This document shows positions 1 through 10,132 of a stretch of 64,000 nucleotides of DNA, piece after piece (positions within the stretch are counted from its first letter, which is position 1; each line of letters begins with the position of its first letter). The translations under genes and the position numbers were made by a program. The notes beneath the pieces were generated by a model. It saw only the letters and a list, made by a program, of their open reading frames with translations. It ran no database searches and was not told the origin of the DNA. The DNA is from an uncultured beta proteobacterium. GTDB taxonomy: Bacteria > Pseudomonadota > Gammaproteobacteria > Burkholderiales > Burkholderiaceae_E. The stretch lies in NCBI GenBank assembly GCA_903934295.1, contig CAIZNI010000054.1, forward strand, positions 1-64,000, read 5' to 3'.

Positions 1-1
1 C

Positions 2-601
2 CCCGCCCCCGCCCCCGCCCGGTCCGGCCTGGCCGGTCCCGGCGCGCCGTCACCCGGGTCGGCGGCGGCCTGGCGGGGCGCGGTCGGGCTCTACGCCGGC
101 GCTGCGCTGCTGGCGCTGGGCCTGCAGCTGCACGTGTTCGTGGTGGCGCCAGCCGTTTTTGGCAAGGAGGTTCCGGCCATCGTGCCGGCCTTGTTCTGGA
201 TCGGCTCGGCGCTGGCCTGCGGGTTGGCGATCCTGATGCAGGGCCGATGGCCGATGCACCGGCTCAGTGTCGTGTCTGCCGCTGGCGGGGCGGTCCTGCT
301 GGCTGGCTTCGGTCTGGCGGATTCCCTGCCTGTCCGGGCAGCGCTGCACGGCCTGGCCGGTCTGGCGTGGGGACTGGCGCTGTCGTCGGTCACCGCCCGG
401 GTGTTCGAGTTCGGCCGGCTCACCCGCAGCCCCGGGCTGGCCGCCGGCCTGCTGTTTTCCCTGCTGGCGCTGGCATCGCTCATGCGCCTGGCGCTGGGTG
501 CGCTCGGCGTCTGGGCGGGGATCGGACCCTTGCAGGTGCTCTGGATGGCGCTGGGGCTCTGGGCGGTGGCTGCGGCCAAGCTGCGTTCGCCGGCGCCCTG
601 A
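2..601 (+). CDS. Integral membrane protein, DUF4149-like (5' end outside window)
   Basis: The frame is open from the left edge to TGA at 599-601, so the N-terminus is missing or lies just outside; an internal GTG at 134 is probably not the true start. The visible part begins with a Pro/Ala-rich stretch, then four hydrophobic segments with a VVAPAVF motif in the first helix. Small four-helix proteins of the DUF4149/TMEM205-like type carry a similar 'PxLF' element. The protein is hydrophobic throughout with few charged residues, so it is an inner-membrane protein of unknown function. The family call is tentative. It converges on the lipoprotein gene at 696. Confidence 0.5.
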   Translation, partial: PAPAPARSGLAGPGAPSPGSAAAWRGAVGLYAGAALLALGLQLHVFVVAPAVFGKEVPAIVPALFWIGSALACGLAILMQGRWPMHRLSVVSAAGGAVLLAGFGLADSLPVRAALHGLAGLAWGLALSSVTARVFEFGRLTRSPGLAAGLLFSLLALASLMRLALGALGVWAGIGPLQVLWMALGLWAVAAAKLRSPAP

Positions 602-605
602 GCAG

Positions 606-633
606 CCAGCCCCGCGGAGGGCGGCGGGGCTGG
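606..633. terminator. GC-rich hairpin between convergent genes
   Basis: CCAGCCCCGC (606-615) pairs perfectly with GCGGGGCTGG (624-633) around an 8-base loop. It sits 5 bases after the membrane-protein stop and before the stop of the convergent lipoprotein gene. There is no T-run on either side, so it may block read-through or protect the 3' end rather than act as a classical intrinsic terminator. Confidence 0.4.
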
Positions 634-693
634 TTCGGGTTCTCGCGCGGCTGGCTCGGGTTCTCGCGCGCTTGTTCGCGCGCTTGTTCGCGC
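628..693. repeat. Two adjacent tandem duplications (21 bp x2, 12 bp x2)
   Basis: A 21-base unit beginning GGCTGGTTCGGG occurs at 628-648 and, with one change, at 649-669. It is followed directly by GCTTGTTCGCGC at 670-681 and again at 682-693. The repeats fill the spacer between two convergent genes and look like replication-slippage products. Confidence 0.75.
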
Positions 694-695
694 AT

Positions 696-1178
696 TTACT
701 GCGGCGAAACCCGGACCTGACCGCGCGAGTCGGTCAGCAGGCGCACCCGCTGACCGGCGTCGAAACGCTCTTCGCCGGCTTCCTGGACCACTGCCAGCGT
801 GCGGCCGTCGTCGGTCCGGACGGTGATTTCAAGCGCCGGACGATCGCCGCCCGCCTGTTCCAGGCGACTGCCGGCCATGCCGCCGACGACCGCTCCCAGC
901 ACCGATCCGACGATCGCACCCTTGCCCCGGCCGACATTGGAGCCGGCCACGCCGCCGACCACCGCACCGGCCATGGTGCCCACGCCCCCGCTGGGGGCGG
1001 CGTTCTCGAGCCGCACCTGGCGAACGCTCTGGATGGTGGCGGTCTGCACCTGCATCGGCTGGCGGGCGTCGCGATCGCTGTAGACGGCGCCCGAGCGGCT
1101 GGGGGCGGCGCAACCGGCCATCAGTGACACACTGGCGACGGCCAGCGCGAGCGCGGCAAGGCGATGACTGGGATTCAT
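696..1178 (-). CDS. Glycine-zipper 2TM outer-membrane lipoprotein (SlyB/PcP-like)
   Basis: 160 aa. The N-terminus is a lipoprotein signal ending in a lipobox (SLMAGC), so the mature protein begins at a lipidated cysteine. Residues about 65-105 form a glycine-zipper two-helix hairpin (repeated GAVVGG / GSVLGAVVGG patterns), the signature of SlyB/PcP lipoproteins that stabilise the outer membrane. The C-terminal part has the usual short beta-rich tail containing EITVRTDDGR. A clear AGGAGAG ribosome site precedes the ATG. The AT-rich sequence about 40 bases upstream is the likely promoter. SlyB itself is under PhoP control in enterics; nothing here shows the same. Confidence 0.85.
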   Translation of the reverse strand: MNPSHRLAALALAVASVSLMAGCAAPSRSGAVYSDRDARQPMQVQTATIQSVRQVRLENAAPSGGVGTMAGAVVGGVAGSNVGRGKGAIVGSVLGAVVGGMAGSRLEQAGGDRPALEITVRTDDGRTLAVVQEAGEERFDAGQRVRLLTDSRGQVRVSPQ

Positions 1179-1216
1179 GAGGAACTCTCCTGGATGGGCA
1201 AGACGCGGGCAATCAG

Positions 1217-1224
1217 GATAATAG
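1217..1224. promoter_or_regulatory. AT-rich divergent -10-like element
   Basis: GATAATA in an otherwise GC-rich spacer reads as GATAAT towards the VOC gene (plus) and TATTAT towards the glycine-zipper lipoprotein (minus). No convincing -35 hexamer was found on either side, so this is only a candidate shared promoter core. Confidence 0.3.
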
Positions 1225-1272
1225 AGGGCTTGAACCCGGCCGAACGTCTCGGCCCGGAACCGGAGTCGTTAC

Positions 1273-1692
1273 ATGGTGCAACATCCGTTTCATCTCGCCT
1301 TTCCCGTTCACGATCTCGCCGCCGCGCGCGCTTTTTATGGCGAGTTGCTCGGCTGCCCCGAGGGGCGCAGTTCCGACGAGTGGGTGGATTTCAATCTGTT
1401 CGGTCATCAGGTGGTGGCGCATCTGGCGCCGGACGAGACGCGGCAAGCGGCCACCAGTGCGGTCGACGGCGACAACGTGCCGGTGCGCCACTTCGGTGTG
1501 GTGTTGCCGATGGCCGAATGGGAGGCGATGGCCGAGCGCCTCACTCAGGCGGGCACCCGGTTCATCATCGAGCCGCATGTCCGCTTCAAGGGACAGGTCG
1601 GCGAGCAGGCCACCCTGTTCTTCCTGGATCCCTCGGGCAATGCCCTGGAGTTCAAGTCCTTCAAGAACATGGACTCGCTGTTCGCCCGCTAG
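1273..1692 (+). CDS. VOC (glyoxalase/dioxygenase superfamily) protein
   Basis: 139 aa with two beta-alpha-beta-beta-beta modules. The first starts [24 protein letters not shown]. The second includes [16 protein letters not shown] and ends with [16 protein letters not shown]. Potential metal ligands are His7 (HLAF), the His of RHFGV and the Glu of ALEFK, matching the usual H/H/E set. This shape fits small VOC proteins often annotated as glyoxalase-like or extradiol-dioxygenase-like; the substrate cannot be told. It stands alone, with no metabolic partner beside it, and ends before a plus-strand terminator. Confidence 0.8.
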   Translation: MVQHPFHLAFPVHDLAAARAFYGELLGCPEGRSSDEWVDFNLFGHQVVAHLAPDETRQAATSAVDGDNVPVRHFGVVLPMAEWEAMAERLTQAGTRFIIEPHVRFKGQVGEQATLFFLDPSGNALEFKSFKNMDSLFAR

Positions 1693-1712
1693 CATCCGCG
1701 GACGCCGGAAAT

Positions 1713-1746
1713 AAAAACGCCCGGAACGGCTTTGACCGTCCGGGCG
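1713..1746 (-). terminator. Strong hairpin with T-run on the minus strand
   Basis: CGCCCGG (1718-1724) and ACGG (1726-1729) pair with CCGT (1736-1739) and CCGGGCG (1740-1746) around a 6-base loop, with one bulged A. On the minus strand the stem is followed by TTTTTATTTCC, the layout of an intrinsic terminator for leftward transcription. On the plus strand the bases after the stem are GAAAC, so plus-strand termination would be weak. No leftward gene is visible upstream of it. Confidence 0.6.
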
Positions 1747-1841
1747 AAACTCCCGTCACGGAGAACGCAGGAGACACAGGCAGATGATGCGGCAGCGTTC
1801 TTGACGAAAAGCTGACGCCGCGGCCGGGCGGTTTTCGTTTT

Positions 1842-1866
1842 CCGGCTGTCCGTGCCGGATTTTTTT
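1842..1866 (+). terminator. Intrinsic terminator, plus strand
   Basis: CCGGC (1842-1846), a 7-base loop, GCCGG (1854-1858), then A and seven T residues (1860-1866). This is the best rho-independent terminator in the window. It lies about 150 bases after the VOC stop and 120 bases before the Bug binding-protein start, so it could end the VOC transcript or a short RNA made in this spacer. Confidence 0.7.
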
Positions 1867-1987
1867 GCTTCCCGCTTCTCCGGCGCGCTGTCCGGGCCGG
1901 CAACCCTTCGTTACCATGACCTTTGCGCGTCCCGGCGGTCCTGCCGGCTCGCCCGGTGCCTTGCACCTTTCACTCACGGAATCCCCG

Positions 1988-2947
1988 ATGCGATCAATCC
2001 GGATCATTGCCGCTCTCCTCCTCGCCGGTGCCAGCGCCCTGGTGGCCGCACAGGGATTCCCGCAGCGCCCGATCCGGCTGGTGGTCACCTTCCCGCCCGG
2101 TGGTGCCCCCGACATCCTGGCGCGGATCCTGGCCGAGAAGGCCCAGCTCGGGCAGCCGGTGGTGGTCGAGAACGTGCCGGGTGCCGGCGGCAACATCGGT
2201 GCCGATCGCGTCGCCAAGGCGCCGCCCGACGGCTACTCGCTGGTCATGGGCACCGTGGGCACCCATTCGATCAACGGCGCCCTGTACGCCAAGATGCCGT
2301 ATGACATGGTTCGCGATTTCGCACCGGTGTCGCTGGTCGCCTCGACGCCGAATCTGCTGGTCGTCACGCCGTCGCTGCCGGTCAAGTCGGTGCCCGAACT
2401 CATCGCCTACGCGAAGGCCAATCCCGACAAGCTCTCGTTCGGCTCGCCGGGCGTGGGCAGTTCGGTTCATATCTCGGGCGAGCTGTTCAAGTCGATGGCC
2501 GGGGTCCAGATGACCCATGTGCCCTACAAGGGCCGCCAGTTCGCCATTCCGGACCTGGTGGGGGGCAGCATCCAGCTGATGTTCGACAACATGCCATCGG
2601 CGCTGCCGATGGCCCGCGAGGGCAAGATCCGGGCGCTGGCCCAGACCGGCGCGCGCCGCTCGCCGTCGGCGCCGGAAGTGCCGACGGTGGCCGAAGTCGG
2701 CCTGCCGGGTTTCGAGGCCACCTCGTGGTTCGCCCTGTTCGCGCCCGCCGGTACCCCGCGCGAGGCGGTCACGCGCCTGCTGGCCGAGACCCAGCGGGTG
2801 TTCCGGCTGCCCGACGTTCAGGAGCGGCTGCGTCAGCTGGGCCTGGATCCGATCCTCTCGGGCCCCGAGGAGCTGTCCCGGTTTCAGGCGGCGGAAATCG
2901 CCAAGTGGGCCCGGGTGGTCAAGGAATCGGGCGCCCAGGCGCAGTGA
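1988..2947 (+). CDS. TctC/Bug-family periplasmic solute-binding protein
   Basis: 319 aa. A Sec signal (RIIAALLLAGASALVAAQG) is followed by the classic Bug opening, FPQRPIRLVVTFPPGGAPDILARIL, and later ENVPGAGGNIGADRVAKAPPDGYSL. Both are hallmarks of the two-lobed Bug/TctC fold that binds carboxylates in the periplasm. An in-frame extension reaches back to 1865, but the ATG at 1988 places the signal peptide correctly. No permease genes adjoin it, which is common for Bug proteins in Burkholderiales, where dozens of orphan copies exist. The ligand is unknown. Confidence 0.9.
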   Translation: MRSIRIIAALLLAGASALVAAQGFPQRPIRLVVTFPPGGAPDILARILAEKAQLGQPVVVENVPGAGGNIGADRVAKAPPDGYSLVMGTVGTHSINGALYAKMPYDMVRDFAPVSLVASTPNLLVVTPSLPVKSVPELIAYAKANPDKLSFGSPGVGSSVHISGELFKSMAGVQMTHVPYKGRQFAIPDLVGGSIQLMFDNMPSALPMAREGKIRALAQTGARRSPSAPEVPTVAEVGLPGFEATSWFALFAPAGTPREAVTRLLAETQRVFRLPDVQERLRQLGLDPILSGPEELSRFQAAEIAKWARVVKESGAQAQ

Positions 2948-2965
2948 TCGAAACGGAGCATCACC

Positions 2966-3727
2966 ATGGACTGGATCGCTGACCCCAATGCCTGGATAGC
3001 CCTGGCCACCCTCATCGCGCTGGAGATCGTGCTGGGGATCGACAACATCATCTTCATCTCGATCCTGTGCGGGCGTCTGCCGCCCGAGCAGCGCAACCGC
3101 GCGCGCGTGCTCGGCCTGTCGCTGGCGCTGGTGATGCGCATCCTGCTGCTGCTGTCGATCGCGTGGATCATGAAGCTCACCGAACCCCTGTTCACGGTGG
3201 TCGGCAATGCCATCTCGGGGCGCGATCTGATCCTGATCGTGGGCGGGCTGTTCCTGCTGTGGAAGAGCGTGCACGAGATCCACAACTCGCTCGAGGGCGA
3301 GGAAGAAGCGGGGGTGAAGGCCGGTGCCGGCGTGACCTTCGCTTCGATCCTCGTTCAGATCGCGCTGATCGACCTGGTGTTCTCGCTGGACTCGGTGATC
3401 ACCGCGGTCGGGCTGGTCGAGGAAGTCTCGATCATGGTCATCGCGGTGCTGTTCTCGGTGGTGGTGATGATGTTCGGCGCGCGGCCGATCGGCGAGTTCG
3501 TCGATCGGCATCCGACCATCAAGATGCTGGCCCTGTCGTTTCTGGTGCTGGTCGGTCTGGTGCTGGTGGCCGAGGGTTTCGACACCCACATCCCGAAAGG
3601 CTATGTGTATTTCGCGATGGCCTTCTCGGTGGGCGTCGAGATGCTCAATCTGCGGGCGCGCGGCGTGCGCCAGGCCAGCGCGCTGCGGCTTCGCAAGGCA
3701 ATCGAGGAAGAGGCCGGCAAGCCCTGA
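2966..3727 (+). CDS. TerC family integral membrane protein
   Basis: 253 aa with about seven membrane helices. The two TerC signature helices are present, each with its conserved acidic residue: EIVLGIDNIIF near residue 22-32 and VFSLDSVITAVG near 137-148. An acidic cytoplasmic loop (SLEGEEE) lies between them. TerC proteins act in metal handling; MeeF/MeeY-type members export manganese to secreted or membrane enzymes. It follows the Bug gene by 18 bases and may be co-transcribed, but nothing links the two functions. Confidence 0.9.
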   Translation: MDWIADPNAWIALATLIALEIVLGIDNIIFISILCGRLPPEQRNRARVLGLSLALVMRILLLLSIAWIMKLTEPLFTVVGNAISGRDLILIVGGLFLLWKSVHEIHNSLEGEEEAGVKAGAGVTFASILVQIALIDLVFSLDSVITAVGLVEEVSIMVIAVLFSVVVMMFGARPIGEFVDRHPTIKMLALSFLVLVGLVLVAEGFDTHIPKGYVYFAMAFSVGVEMLNLRARGVRQASALRLRKAIEEEAGKP

Positions 3728-3743
3728 GGCGAGCGCCAGGCCC

Positions 3744-3771
3744 GGCGCTCACCAGGCGCTCACCAGGCGCT
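3744..3771. repeat. 11-bp tandem repeat after the terC stop
   Basis: GGCGCTCACCA occurs at 3744-3754 and 3755-3765, with a partial third copy (GGCGCT) at 3766-3771. It lies 16 bases after the terC stop and just before the stop of the convergent ligase gene. Confidence 0.7.
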
Positions 3772-3787
3772 TTCCGGGACCCGCCGT

Positions 3788-5347
3788 TCAGCCGACCGAG
3801 CGGGTCTTTGTCTGCCAGTAGGGCGCGCGCAGTTCGCGTTTGAGCACCTTGCCCACCGGGCTGCGCGGCAGGTTCTCGATGAAGTCGACCGATTTCGGCG
3901 CCTTCATGGACCCGATCTGCTGCCGGGCCCAGTCGATCAGCTCGGTTGCCTGCGCCTGTGCGCCGGGTTTGAGCTGCACGCAGGCCTTGACCGCCTCGCC
4001 CCACTTCTCGTCGGGCACGCCGATCACCGCGCAGTCCATTACCGCCGGGTGCTTCATCAGGGCGCTCTCCACCTCGAATGGGAAGATGTTGAAGCCGCCG
4101 GAGATGATCAGATCGCGCTTGCGGTCGGTTATGTAGAAGTAGCCGTCGTCATCGCGCCGGCCGATGTCGCCGGTGTGGTGCCAGCCGAACTGGCTGATCT
4201 CGGCGCTGGCGGCGTCATCGTCCAGATAGCCGCTCATCAGCGTCGGGCCGCGCAGCACCACCTCGCCGGTTTCCCCGGGTGCCAGCAGGCGGCCCTGCTC
4301 ATCCATGATCTCCATCGCGTCGACGATCGCGGTCGGGCGGCCGCACGACAGCAACCGGTGGCGCAGCGTCGGCTCACTGACCGCCTGCGCCACTTCGCGC
4401 GGCGACAGGAAGGTGGTGGGAAAGCCCGATTCGGTCTGCCCGAACGCCTGACAGACGACGGGTCCGAGTCGGCCCACCGCCTCGACAATCTTTTCGGGGG
4501 CGAACGGCGAGGCGGCGGCGATCAGATAGCGCAGCGACGAGAAGTCGGCGTCGGCCGCTTTCGGGTGGGCCAGCATCATGTAGATGAGGGTCGGGGGCAG
4601 GAACAGCACCGAGACCCGCCGCTGGCCGATCAGATCGATCATCGCGCCCACATCGGGAGTCGACATCATGATGGTGGTGCCGCTGAACGGACCCATGCCC
4701 AGCGCGACGAAGCCGCCGGCGTGGGTGATCGGCGCCACCGCCAGGTTCACCGGCGGTTCGTCGAAATGCAGGCAGGTGGTCCAGGCCAGGATCGAGGTGG
4801 CGATCGAGCGGTGCGAACCGATGGTGAGCTTGGAGCGGCCGGTGGTGCCACCGGTGGCACCCTGGAATCCCTGGGCGTGTTCGGGCACCTGGAAGTCGAG
4901 CGGGCCGTCATCGGTGTCGCCCAGCCACTGCGCCAGGGTCGGTGCGGTGGGGTCGGTGCCGCCGATGCACACCACCTCGCGCAGGGTGGGCACCGCTTCG
5001 CGCACCGCCGCCAGCAGTCCGGCCGCGGTTTCATGGAAGAACAGCACGTTGCATTTCCCCGCGGCGAGGATGTGCAGGATGTCGGGCAGTGCCGCGCGCA
5101 TGTTCAGGTTGCTCCAGGCCATCCCGGCCCGCAGTCCGCCCAGCATCGCCAGCAGCGCCGGGCCGGTGTTCGGGCTGAGCACCGCGAACCGGTCGCCGTT
5201 GCGCAGCCCGGCCTCGCGGAGCCGGCGCGCGATCCGGTTGGTCTGCGCGTAAGCCTCGCGATAGGTGAAATCGCCCCCCTCGCCGCTCAGTGCCAGGCGG
5301 TCGGGATGGTGGCGGAACCCGCGAAAAAAGAGGTCGGCGATGTGCAT
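3788..5347 (-). CDS. AMP-forming acyl-CoA synthetase/ligase (ANL superfamily)
   Basis: 519 aa, full length for a medium/long-chain acyl-CoA ligase. The adenylation core contains AFGQTESG (A5), WHHTGDIGRRDDDGYFYITDRKRD (A7-A8 hinge) and the C-terminal catalytic lysine in SPVGKVLKRELR. The P-loop at about residue 165 is unusual: GATGGTTGRSKL replaces the common YTSGTTGxPKG, with R-S instead of x-P before the lysine. It sits 34 bases after chaC on the same strand. The substrate (aliphatic or aromatic acid) cannot be read from the sequence. Confidence 0.85.
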   Translation of the reverse strand: MHIADLFFRGFRHHPDRLALSGEGGDFTYREAYAQTNRIARRLREAGLRNGDRFAVLSPNTGPALLAMLGGLRAGMAWSNLNMRAALPDILHILAAGKCNVLFFHETAAGLLAAVREAVPTLREVVCIGGTDPTAPTLAQWLGDTDDGPLDFQVPEHAQGFQGATGGTTGRSKLTIGSHRSIATSILAWTTCLHFDEPPVNLAVAPITHAGGFVALGMGPFSGTTIMMSTPDVGAMIDLIGQRRVSVLFLPPTLIYMMLAHPKAADADFSSLRYLIAAASPFAPEKIVEAVGRLGPVVCQAFGQTESGFPTTFLSPREVAQAVSEPTLRHRLLSCGRPTAIVDAMEIMDEQGRLLAPGETGEVVLRGPTLMSGYLDDDAASAEISQFGWHHTGDIGRRDDDGYFYITDRKRDLIISGGFNIFPFEVESALMKHPAVMDCAVIGVPDEKWGEAVKACVQLKPGAQAQATELIDWARQQIGSMKAPKSVDFIENLPRSPVGKVLKRELRAPYWQTKTRSVG

Positions 5348-5381
5348 CGGGGTCTCCTGGGGGGTGAGGGGGCGCGGCTCG

Positions 5382-5921
5382 TCAGCGGGGCGCGTCGCCC
5401 AGCCGCGCCACCAGCCGGCTCAGGCGATTGTCTTGCACGCCGCGCTCGCGCAGCGACTGGTGGGTGTTGATCGCGTAGTCCCGGTTCGGGCCGCGCTGGC
5501 CGCGGGCGCGGGTGAGCCGTGACAGTATCTCGCCCTCCGTCAGGCGCCGGAACGACGTGCTGGCCGGATTGGCCACGAAGGTGAGCGCGCGCACCTGGCG
5601 GCCGTCCGACAGCTTCACCGAGGCCAGCGTCGGCACGTAGACGCTGTTGAGCATCTCGCGCGCGTACAGGCGTTCGATGGAATCGCGGCGTGACGCCTCG
5701 GCCAGCCGGAAGGCCACACCGACGCAACTGCCCCCGCGCATGAGCCCCAGCACCACCCCGGGCTCGTCCGGTGTGCCGCGATACAGGGTGGAGTGGATGC
5801 AGAACGACCGGTGATAGCCGTGCACCCGGCCCAGTGCCGAGTGGTTGAAGTCGACCTCCGGGTTCCAGATCAGCGATCCGTACCCGAAGATCCAGTCGGC
5901 CATCAGCAGTTCGGCGGGCAT
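5382..5921 (-). CDS. ChaC-like gamma-glutamylcyclotransferase
   Basis: 179 aa. The diagnostic opening WIFGYGSLIWNPEVDF matches the YGSL substrate-binding loop of the gamma-glutamylcyclotransferase fold. The catalytic glutamate is probably in YAREMLNSVYVP. ChaC enzymes cleave glutathione to 5-oxoproline and Cys-Gly in the cytoplasm. A second possible start (MADWIFG, 5903) would remove six residues; neither has a strong ribosome site. It lies between topB and the acyl-CoA ligase on the minus strand, probably in one transcript. A pyroglutamyl peptidase gene lies far off at 38.3 kb. Confidence 0.85.
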   Translation of the reverse strand: MPAELLMADWIFGYGSLIWNPEVDFNHSALGRVHGYHRSFCIHSTLYRGTPDEPGVVLGLMRGGSCVGVAFRLAEASRRDSIERLYAREMLNSVYVPTLASVKLSDGRQVRALTFVANPASTSFRRLTEGEILSRLTRARGQRGPNRDYAINTHQSLRERGVQDNRLSRLVARLGDAPR

Positions 5922-5976
5922 GGCTTGGAGTGCGTTTGACGCCTGGCGCCGTCCCGGGCCGGTGCGGCCGCCAGCC

Positions 5977-8766
<2,790 letters not shown>

Positions 8767-8922
8767 GAAGCGTGGGGACCTGTGTTCTTGGAAAAAGGGG
8801 GCCAATCATAAGAGGCGCCGAGAACGCGATGCAAGCAGCACTGCCCTGACAAGCGTCTTTCCGGGGGATGAATTCGTCCGAGAGCCTTGTTGATAAGCAA
8901 TGGTTTCATGGGGTTCATAACG

Positions 8923-8940
8923 TAAGCAAGCGCTTACTTA
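8923..8940. promoter_or_regulatory. TetR-type operator-like palindrome
   Basis: TAAGCAAGCGCTTACTTA is an 18-base inverted repeat centred on AAGCGCTT, with a single mismatched base pair. Its shape resembles operators bound by TetR-family repressors of fatty-acid and acyl-CoA genes. It overlaps the last codons and TAA stop of dprA and lies about 160 bases upstream of topB. No regulator gene is nearby. Confidence 0.4.
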
Positions 8941-10121
8941 AAAAGTCTTTTGAAACGACCGTCGGAGAGCCGCTCCACAGCCCCCGACAGCTCCAGCGCG
9001 ACCAGTCGCTCGAGCAGTTCGGGGGCCCCGGTGGCCGGCCCGCGCGCGCCGCGGCGGTCTTGCTGCAATCGTTCGAGCAGGGTTTGCGCGTCGACTGGAT
9101 CCCACCCCAGCGCGTCCAGAACCGGGTCGTGGGTGTCGGCCGACGGCGTGCGGTTCGTGTCGGGCGGGTTCGTGTCGGGCGGGTTCGCCGTGCGGGCCGG
9201 CAAGGGGTGTGCCGCCACGGATGCCGTGACGCGATCGCCCAGCTCGGCCAGGATGTCGTCGGCCGATTCCACCAGCCGGGCGCCCTGGCGGATCAGTTCG
9301 TGGCATCCCCGGGCGGTCGGCGAGTGGATCGACCCCGGCATGGCGAAGACGTCGCGCCCGATATCGGCGGCGAGCCGGGCGGTGATGAGCGAGCCGCTGC
9401 GCAGCGCCGCTTCGACCACCAGCACCCCCAGCGACAGCCCGGCGATCAGCCGGTTGCGCCGCGGGAAGGCGCCGGGTCGCGGTTCGGTGCCGGGGGGCAG
9501 CTCGCTCAGGAGCAGCCCCTGCTCGGCGATGCGGGCGGCCAGACCCGCCTGCTGGCGGGGATAGATGCGATCGGTGCCGGTGCCCAGCACGGCCACCGTG
9601 CCCCCCGGGGTGTCCAGCGCACCGCGGTGGGCGGCCGCATCGATGCCCAGCGCCAGCCCGCTCACGATGGTGAGCCCCCGCTCGCCCAGGCAATGGGCGA
9701 AGGCCTGCGCATCGGCAATGCCGCCGCGGGTCGCCGCCCGGCTGCCCACGATGGCGAGCGTGGGCCGGGCGAGCCGGTCGACGCGGCCCTGGGCCCACAG
9801 CACCGGCGGCGGATCGGCGGTCTGCAGCAGGCGCTCGGGGTAGTCGCGGTCGATGAGGGTGAGCAGCCGGCAGCCTGGCTGCTCGGACCACGCCAGCGAG
9901 GCCTGGATCGCATGGTCACGGTCCGGATCCGGCTGCAGCAGGGCGCTTGCGCGGCGGGCGCCGATCAGCGCCGCCAGCGCGGCATGGCTGGCACCCAGGA
10001 TGTCTTCGGGAAGGCCGAAGCGGGCGAGCAGTCCGGCGGTGGCGACAGGGCCGATGCCGGGGGTCAGTGCGATGCGCAACCAGGACGCGCGCTCGGCGCG
10101 CCCGTCCGGGCCAGCGGGCAT
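8934..10121 (-). CDS. dprA: DNA-processing protein DprA
   Basis: 395 aa. The Rossmann-like DprA core runs from about residue 75 to 290, with IVGSRAATRGG, VSGLALGIDAAAHRGAL, VAVLGTGTDRIYPRQ, FPRRNRLIAGLS and VVEAALRSGSLITARLAAD. The N-terminal SAM-like region and the C-terminal winged-helix domain are both present. DprA loads RecA onto incoming single-stranded DNA in natural transformation. The linker near residue 310-330 carries a doubled NPPDT unit made by an exact 15-bp tandem repeat (9152-9181). It is the second gene of the LysM–dprA–topB run. Confidence 0.95.
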   Translation of the reverse strand: MPAGPDGRAERASWLRIALTPGIGPVATAGLLARFGLPEDILGASHAALAALIGARRASALLQPDPDRDHAIQASLAWSEQPGCRLLTLIDRDYPERLLQTADPPPVLWAQGRVDRLARPTLAIVGSRAATRGGIADAQAFAHCLGERGLTIVSGLALGIDAAAHRGALDTPGGTVAVLGTGTDRIYPRQQAGLAARIAEQGLLLSELPPGTEPRPGAFPRRNRLIAGLSLGVLVVEAALRSGSLITARLAADIGRDVFAMPGSIHSPTARGCHELIRQGARLVESADDILAELGDRVTASVAAHPLPARTANPPDTNPPDTNRTPSADTHDPVLDALGWDPVDAQTLLERLQQDRRGARGPATGAPELLERLVALELSGAVERLSDGRFKRLFK

Positions 10122-10132
10122 GAAGAAGACCT

